From assembly GCA_042091035.1 (NCBI GenBank), contig JBELIG010000095.1:1-11844 (forward strand): a stretch of 11,844 bases of DNA, written 5' to 3'. Origin of the DNA: AM-2324 sp042091035. GTDB taxonomy: Bacteria; Bacteroidota; Bacteroidia; Chitinophagales; Saprospiraceae. The position numbers were made by a program, and so were the translations under genes. The notes under the pieces were generated by a model. That model saw nothing but the letters and a program-made list of their open reading frames with translations. It was not told the DNA's origin and made no database searches. Shown here piece after piece: positions 8,094-11,844 of this stretch (positions are counted from its first letter, which is position 1; each line of letters starts with the position of its first letter).

Positions 8094-8936
8094 ATGAATA
8101 CTAAATCAGAAAATGAAGATAACAGAAGGAAAGGAATACTGGCCTCAGTAGTCTTTCATGCTGTGTTGATTATTCTTATGATTCTGCCTTTGTTGACCTA
8201 TCAGAATCCACCACCAGGGCAGCAAGGAATAACTGTAAATCTAGGGGATGATTTTGGTCAGGGCTTTGAAAATGTGGAGGTAAAAGAACCAGAGCCAGAA
8301 CCAGAGCCAGTAGAAGAAGTAGTCGAAGAGGTAGAAGAAGTGGAAGAGGTAGAAGAGCTTGTGGAGGAACCTGTAGTAGAGGAGGAGACTCCGACGACAG
8401 AAGTGGTTGAAACAGAAGATACAGAAGCCATACGCTTAGAAGAGCAGCGCAAAGAAAAAGAGCGTCAAGAAGCTGCTGCTGCAGCTAAGTTGGAAAAAGA
8501 AAAGCAAGAGCGTGAGGCTGCAGAAGCTAAGAAGCGTGCTGATGCAAAGAATAAGTTTAAAAATATTGGATCAGGTAAAGGGAATACTGGACAAAGTGGA
8601 AATCAAGGCGATGTTCTTGGAGATCCTAATTCCGATAATCTGGATGGTGCTGCTAAAGGAAATGGGCAAGTAGGTGGAGGATTAGGAGATAGAGGAGTAG
8701 GTAGCAGACCTGAGATATCCAATAATACTTCTAAAGTAGGGGTCGTTGTTGTTAAGCTTTGTGTAGATAGTTCAGGGAAAGTGATACCTAGTTCAGTTAA
8801 ATTTACTTCTTCTGGATCTACAACTCAGGATTCACGTCTTAAGTCTATAGCTATTGGAAATGCTAAGCGATGGAGATTTGCGGCTTCAAGTAAAAATGAA
8901 GAATGCGGAACAATTAGCTATAAATTCGAAAATTAA
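8094..8936 (+). CDS. tonB: TonB-family energy transducer
   Basis: Encodes 280 residues. TonB is anchored in the inner membrane, spans the periplasm and pulls on outer-membrane receptors using energy from ExbB-ExbD. The membrane helix is about 15-35 and contains SVVFH (18-22), matching the Ser-x-x-x-His spacing that is functionally important in the E. coli TonB anchor. A spacer follows: EPEPEPEP (65-72), an acidic EEV repeat (74-98), a charged Ala/Glu/Lys coiled-coil region (about 111-155) that resembles TolA, and a glycine-rich linker (about 157-205). The C-terminal domain (about 213-280) has VVVVKLCVDSSGKV and a WRF (260-262), typical of TonB C-domains. Two periplasmic cysteines (223 and 271) could form a disulfide. 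The spacer is acidic, with no Lys-Pro run. The ATG at 8094 gives a normal short cytoplasmic tail. Confidence 0.88.
   Translation: MNTKSENEDNRRKGILASVVFHAVLIILMILPLLTYQNPPPGQQGITVNLGDDFGQGFENVEVKEPEPEPEPVEEVVEEVEEVEEVEELVEEPVVEEETPTTEVVETEDTEAIRLEEQRKEKERQEAAAAAKLEKEKQEREAAEAKKRADAKNKFKNIGSGKGNTGQSGNQGDVLGDPNSDNLDGAAKGNGQVGGGLGDRGVGSRPEISNNTSKVGVVVVKLCVDSSGKVIPSSVKFTSSGSTTQDSRLKSIAIGNAKRWRFAASSKNEECGTISYKFEN
8286..8365 (+). repeat. Short in-frame tandem repeats coding the acidic TonB spacer
   Basis: Two perfect 12-bp copies of gaaccagagcca (8286-8297 and 8298-8309) encode EPEPEPEP. They are followed by degenerate 9-bp units (gtagaagaa / gtcgaagag / gtagaagaa / gtggaagag) encoding Glu-Glu-Val repeats up to about 8365. 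The units stay in frame, so length changes in multiples of 3 would alter spacer length without breaking the protein. Confidence 0.8.
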
Positions 8937-8959
8937 TATTATAAGAATATAAAATAATT

Positions 8960-8997
8960 AGCGCCAAATGATTCCTATCATTTGGCGCTTCTTTTTT
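8960..8997 (+). terminator. Intrinsic terminator after tonB
   Basis: A perfect 13-bp stem agcgccaaatgat / atcatttggcgct (8960-8972 and 8977-8989) with a tcct loop is followed by a T-rich tract (8990-8997). It lies 24 bp after the tonB stop and separates the exb-ton cluster from prfB. Confidence 0.93.
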
Positions 8998-9011
8998 GAG
9001 CAAAATAATAC

Positions 9012-9019
9012 TAGTTTTG
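9012..9019 (+). promoter_or_regulatory. Candidate -7 promoter element of prfB
   Basis: TAGTTTTG is a perfect match to the Bacteroidota -7 consensus TAnnTTTG and lies between the tonB terminator and the prfB ATG (9039), so prfB probably has its own promoter. The -33 side is not convincing: the nearest TTG triplets are 13 and 27 bases upstream, outside the usual spacing. Start-to-ATG distance would be about 12-15 bases, a very short leader. Confidence 0.4.
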
Positions 9020-9038
9020 TTTACTAAAATCAATTTAT

Positions 9039-10134
9039 ATGACAACTGATCAGTTTAAACAACTGCAAACCCGTTTGGGAATCATAAGGAGGTATCTTTG
9101 ACATCGATGCCCGTTTAATTCAAATCGAAGAAAAAGAACAATTTACGCTTGATCCAAATTTTTGGAATAATCCAGAACAAGCCGAATCTACTTTAAAAAC
9201 TATAAAGAGCCATAAAAACTGGGTGGAATTGTATAATTCCATCGGTGATGTAGTCGATGACATTGAAGTATTGCAAGAGTTTCAAAAGGAAGGTGAAGCT
9301 TCTGAAGAAGAGGTGGATGAACGCTACAAGGAAGCTATAGCAATTATTGAAGATGTAGAGTTCAAAGCAACCTTAGATAAGGAAGAGGACGAACTTGGCG
9401 CATTTCTTGAAATTAATGCTGGAGCTGGAGGAACTGAAGCCTGTGATTGGGCAGATATGCTTTATCGGATGTATCTGATGTGGGCTGAAAGGAAGGGCTT
9501 TAAGATTTCAGAGGTCAATCATCAGCCTGGAGATGTTGCTGGTATCAAAAAAGTAGAACTAGAGGTCAACGGAGAGTTTGCCTTTGGATTATTGAAGGGA
9601 GAGAACGGTGTCCACCGTTTGGTTCGAGTAAGCCCTTATAATTCTCAGGGTAAGCGAATGACATCTTTTGCATCTGTTTTCGTGCATCCAAGAGTAGATG
9701 AGCGCATTGAAATAGAGGTAAATCCTGCAGATCTAAGTTGGGATACCTTTAGAGCAAGTGGGGCAGGGGGACAGCACGTGAATAAAACAGAATCGGCTGT
9801 TCGTGTAAGACATATTCCTTCTGGAGTGGTTGTAGAGTGTCAAGAGGAGCGTTCTCAGCACAAGAACAGAGATAAAGCAATCAAGCAATTGAAAAGTCGA
9901 TTGTATCAACTGGAGCTTGAAAAGCAGCGACTTGCAAAAGGGGAGGTCGAAGATTCTAAAATGAAAAATGAATGGGGGTCACAGATAAGATCTTATGTTC
10001 TAGATGATCGCCGAGTAAAAGATCATAGAACAAATTATCAAACCTCTCGTACCGATGCTGTATTGAATGGTGAGATTGACGAGTTTTTGAAAGCATATTT
10101 ACTGGAAACCAGTCAATCAAGAATAAAAGATTAA
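9039..10134 (+). CDS. prfB: Peptide chain release factor 2, expressed by programmed +1 frameshift
   Basis: RF2 recognises UGA and UAA stop codons in the ribosomal A site and triggers peptide release. The coding sequence is join(9039..9098, 9100..10134). The 20-codon zero frame from ATG 9039 (MTTDQFKQLQTRLGIIRRYL) meets TGA at 9099-9101; a +1 slip on CTT-T continues as DIDARLIQIEEKEQF. The total is 364 residues, the usual RF2 length (E. coli 365). The catalytic GGQ is at 243-245 (SGAGGQHVNKTESAVR). The stop-recognition tripeptide position reads SPY (198-200) rather than the textbook SPF. A continuous-frame call would start at GTG 9223 and lose 61 N-terminal residues. The last codon overlaps the convergent cutA stop. 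Expression should be self-regulated: low RF2 slows decoding of UGA and allows more frameshifting. Confidence 0.96.
9087..9102 (+). promoter_or_regulatory. prfB: prfB programmed +1 ribosomal frameshift site
   Basis: The sequence is AGG AGG TAT CTT TGA C. A Shine-Dalgarno-like AGGAGG (9087-9092) lies three bases before the slippery CTT (9096-9098), which is followed by in-frame TGA and then C, the poor-termination context. The E. coli site reads AGG GGG TAT CTT TGA C, so only one base differs. The ribosome moves from CTT to TTT and continues with GAC (Asp21). Confidence 0.97.
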
Positions 10135-10448
10135 TCCTTTACAGAATTAATAATCCAATTCCTGTATGATTCATTTGCTTGTATTGGCCAATGAATTATA
10201 CAGGGTACTTCATAGGGGTGGATCTGCTCTATTCGAGCTATAATCTGTTCCTTTAAGTGGTTTGAAGTTTTGATCAAAGCAAGCGACTCGTTTTCTTGCT
10301 GTACAGAACCTTTCCACCAATAGGCTGCTTCAATACCTAAAAGGTTTGAGCATGCAATTAACCGCTCACGAATCAGGATGTCACAAATTTTATTTGCTGT
10401 TTCTTGATCTGGAAAGGTAACATAGAAAGCAAGTAATTCCCTCGTCAT
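10131..10448 (-). CDS. cutA: CutA-family divalent-cation tolerance protein
   Basis: CutA proteins are small trimeric, ferredoxin-like-fold proteins linked to copper/divalent-metal tolerance; the exact role is unsettled. The family pattern is clear: FYVTFPDQETANKICDILIRERLIACSNL, then AYWWKGSVQQENESLALIKT, then HPYEVPCIIHWPI, with a C-terminal YRNWI. I prefer ATG 10448 (MTRELLAFYVTFP, 105 residues), because CutA proteins begin just before this first strand. An upstream in-frame ATG at 10481 would add 11 unlikely residues (MLNLFSKVPLT) and overlap the next gene by 35 bases. The stop (plus-strand tta at 10131-10133) overlaps the prfB stop; the start shares two bases with the divergent membrane-protein start. 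No promoter of its own is obvious in the neighbouring coding DNA. Confidence 0.9.
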   Translation of the reverse strand: MTRELLAFYVTFPDQETANKICDILIRERLIACSNLLGIEAAYWWKGSVQQENESLALIKTSNHLKEQIIARIEQIHPYEVPCIIHWPIQANESYRNWIINSVKD

Positions 10449-11322
10449 GGTCAATGGTACTTTTGAAAACAAATTAAGCAAAAAAGGTGAATTCTTCTGG
10501 ATCCGCTTTGCCGCTCTTGCAGTACTAGCAGGAAGGACCTATCAGCATTTATTCTTCAGACCTCCGTACACAGAAATATTTTGGGATGAGGGGCTTATGA
10601 AGCCCATTATCAATGTTTTTGGTGTACAATGGGATACTTTCTTGGAAAGTAACTTTGTATTATATTTTCAATTTTTTGCAGGCGGTATTCTCTTCCTTGG
10701 TTTTATACTGTTATTGCTTAATGCCCAATGGATGAGAAGATTTAAGACAGTGTTTCTTATCTGCGGTATCATCCTCACCTTTATTGCCTTTGCTTTATTC
10801 AAAGGTAATTTCTACAGAGTCGGACAGTTTTTTGAGTATAGTGCCCAGGTTGGAATAATATTTGTATTATTCCTTTGGTTGAAATCTTCAGGATTACAAG
10901 CTTCAACTTTTATTAAGCCAATTCGTTATTTGGTTGCACTTACATTCCTTTGCCATGGACTCTATGCGCTTGGGTATTACCCTGTACCCTATACTTTCTC
11001 TATGATGGTATGGGAGACCTTCCCATTTTTGACAGAATCTATGATAGGTTATTTTCTTTTATTTTTTGGTATCCTGGATATGGTTGCCGTCTTCTTTATA
11101 CTATTTCCGATCAATCATTTTGTATACCGTACATCTTTATGGTATTGCGTGCTTTGGGGTTCAATTACTGCCTTTGCGCGGATAGTGGGCACATATTATG
11201 CCGGAATGCCATTTCAGTCTTTACATGAGGGGCTTTATGAAGTTATCTATCGGCTTCCCCATGCTATCTTGCCCTTATATCTTTTACTATTTGATGTAAA
11301 AAAAGAAAAGGTGTCCAATTAG
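10447..11322 (+). CDS. Multi-pass membrane protein of unknown function
   Basis: Encodes 291 residues and I do not recognise the family. Seven to eight hydrophobic spans are visible, at about 17-35, 71-91, 100-119, 131-146, 160-178, 196-220, 230-250 and 268-282. Possibly conserved polar features are His34 near RTYQH, WDEG at 46-49, His170 in CHGLYALGYYPVP (169-181), Arg245 in FARIVGTYY and His260 and His272 near the end. The buried histidines raise the idea of a metal- or haem-binding membrane protein, but this is only inference. The start is ATG 10447; the next methionine is residue 51, past the first span. It overlaps the divergent cutA start by two bases. The final codons (KEKVSN-TAG) form the 5' arm and loop of a terminator hairpin. 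There is no operon partner on this strand. Confidence 0.8.
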   Translation: MVNGTFENKLSKKGEFFWIRFAALAVLAGRTYQHLFFRPPYTEIFWDEGLMKPIINVFGVQWDTFLESNFVLYFQFFAGGILFLGFILLLLNAQWMRRFKTVFLICGIILTFIAFALFKGNFYRVGQFFEYSAQVGIIFVLFLWLKSSGLQASTFIKPIRYLVALTFLCHGLYALGYYPVPYTFSMMVWETFPFLTESMIGYFLLFFGILDMVAVFFILFPINHFVYRTSLWYCVLWGSITAFARIVGTYYAGMPFQSLHEGLYEVIYRLPHAILPLYLLLFDVKKEKVSN

Positions 11323-11337
11323 GACACCTTTTCTTTT
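11301..11337. terminator. Bidirectional terminator embedded in the ends of two convergent genes
   Basis: A perfect 16-bp stem (11301-11316 pairing with 11322-11337; core ggtgtcc / ggacacc) has the loop aatta. The 5' arm is coding sequence of the membrane protein and its TAG stop (11320-11322) spans loop and stem. The pfkA stop (plus tta, 11336-11338) overlaps the end of the 3' arm. The TTTTCTTTTATA side and the TTTTCTTTTTTTAC side serve as U-rich tracts on the two strands. Confidence 0.88.
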
Positions 11338-11844
11338 ATATAGCGAGGATTTGAGACATTTCAATGAGCTCTTTATTGATTTCGTTTTGCCCCTGTATGG
11401 CTTCTGAAATAGGTGTGAAAGATACTTTGCCATGTGCAATTCCGACCATCACATTGTGGTTTCCTTCTAGTAGGGCCATAACTGCGGAATGCCCAAGTCT
11501 CGACGACAATACTCTGTCAGAAGAACTTGGTGAACCGCCTCGTTGAAGGTGCCCTAGTGTTGTGACCTTTGCCTCGTAGAGATCTCCTAATTCTTGCTCA
11601 ACCTTTTTAGCTATATCGTGTGCATTGCCATTTTCATTTCCTTCTGCGACAATCACAAGGCTAAATTGCTTTTTGCGAATATGACTTTGTCGGAGTTGGC
11701 TGATCAAGGCTTCTACTGGCGTATTGATTTCAGGTATAAGGACTGAACCTGCTCCAGATCCTATCGCTGTATATAAAGCAATGTATCCGGAATGCCTTCC
11801 CATTACTTCTATAAAGAATAGTCTGTTGTGGGATGCTGCTGTAT
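11336..11844 (-). CDS. pfkA: ATP-dependent 6-phosphofructokinase (5' partial, C-terminal part only)
   Basis: The reading frame is open to the right edge of the window, where it reads TAASHNRLFFIEV before MGRHSGYIALYTA; the true start is outside. Phosphofructokinase converts fructose 6-phosphate plus ATP to fructose 1,6-bisphosphate in glycolysis. Family markers are SHNRLFFIEVMGRHSGY (the MGR substrate-binding motif), VIVAEGNENG (substrate-binding Glu region) and TLGHLQRGGSPSSSDRVLSSRLG, which closely resembles the C-terminal half of PfkA. About 168 residues are visible, roughly the C-terminal half of the usual 320-330. The visible motifs resemble PfkA more than PPi-dependent forms; the nucleotide-binding residues that would decide ATP versus PPi lie outside. 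The end overlaps the shared terminator at 11301-11337. Confidence 0.93.
   Translation of the reverse strand, partial: TAASHNRLFFIEVMGRHSGYIALYTAIGSGAGSVLIPEINTPVEALISQLRQSHIRKKQFSLVIVAEGNENGNAHDIAKKVEQELGDLYEAKVTTLGHLQRGGSPSSSDRVLSSRLGHSAVMALLEGNHNVMVGIAHGKVSFTPISEAIQGQNEINKELIEMSQILAI

Noticed and set aside
8258..8452. Ser/Thr-rich reading frame on the minus strand inside tonB
   Set aside because: It is the reverse complement of the Glu/Val/Pro repeat codons; its low complexity comes from the real gene.
6495..8936. Reading the four-gene cluster as Tol-Pal or as gliding motor GldL/GldM
   Set aside because: The last gene has TonB-like anchor spacing and C-domain and no tolB or pal follows; ExbB has three spans and the ExbDs are small single-span proteins, unlike GldL/GldM.
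9099..9101. In-frame TGA early in prfB, as if the gene were broken
   Set aside because: The surrounding AGG AGG TAT CTT TGA C is the known programmed frameshift signal and the +1 frame restores a full-length RF2.
10449..10481. Longer cutA starting at the upstream ATG 10481
   Set aside because: The extra 11 residues (MLNLFSKVPLT) are not like a CutA N-terminus and would overlap the divergent gene by 35 bases.
1..11844. CRISPR arrays, insertion sequences, tRNA or rRNA genes, defence islands
   Set aside because: No regularly spaced repeats, transposase, terminal inverted repeats, tRNA cloverleaf or rRNA segments were seen; base composition and gene content look uniform and chromosomal.

Overview
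The window reads as ordinary chromosomal DNA from a member of the Bacteroidota, most likely the Saprospiria. This rests on four things. There is a very large extracellular protein made of repeated 'D.xAP' Ig/HYR-like units ending in a dockerin-like pair. There is an exbB-exbD-exbD-tonB cluster. The beta-oxidation protein has the dehydrogenase-first (FadN-type) order. The DNA is AT-rich, with start codons that mostly lack a Shine-Dalgarno sequence and Bacteroidota-style promoter elements (TTTG / TAnnTTTG). The species assignment is inference; no rRNA is present.

Layout, left to right. (1) Positions 1-2540 (+): 3' part of a giant secreted repeat protein, closed by a bidirectional terminator at about 2546-2564. 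(2) 2574-6160 (-): a two-gene fatty-acid beta-oxidation operon, fadN (hydroxyacyl-CoA dehydrogenase + enoyl-CoA hydratase) followed after 26 bp by fadA (thiolase). (3) 6161-6494: a 334-bp divergent control region with a candidate fadN promoter and short palindromes. (4) 6495-8936 (+): exbB-exbD-exbD-tonB, an inner-membrane proton-channel and energy-transducer set that drives outer-membrane TonB-dependent receptors, ended by a strong terminator. (5) 9039-10134 (+): prfB (release factor 2) with the classic autoregulatory +1 frameshift. The gene is split between two frames and would be miscalled as a 303-residue protein starting at GTG 9223. (6) 10131-10448 (-): cutA, overlapping both neighbours. 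(7) 10447-11322 (+): an unrecognised multi-pass membrane protein. (8) 11336-11844 (-): the 3' part of pfkA (6-phosphofructokinase), running off the window.

The genes are mainly housekeeping. fadN and fadA together carry out three steps of beta-oxidation. ExbB, the two ExbDs and TonB form one complex. The others are separate units packed tightly against each other, with stop codons, start codons and terminators shared between neighbours.

I found no previously undescribed system, mobile element, CRISPR array, tRNA or rRNA. The points most worth a second look are these: the prfB frameshift site, which depends on a Shine-Dalgarno contact in a phylum that rarely uses it for initiation; the SPY (not SPF) stop-codon-recognition tripeptide in RF2; the terminator built into the coding ends of two convergent genes; the palindrome at the predicted fadN transcription start; and the apparent absence of a C-terminal sorting domain on the large secreted protein.
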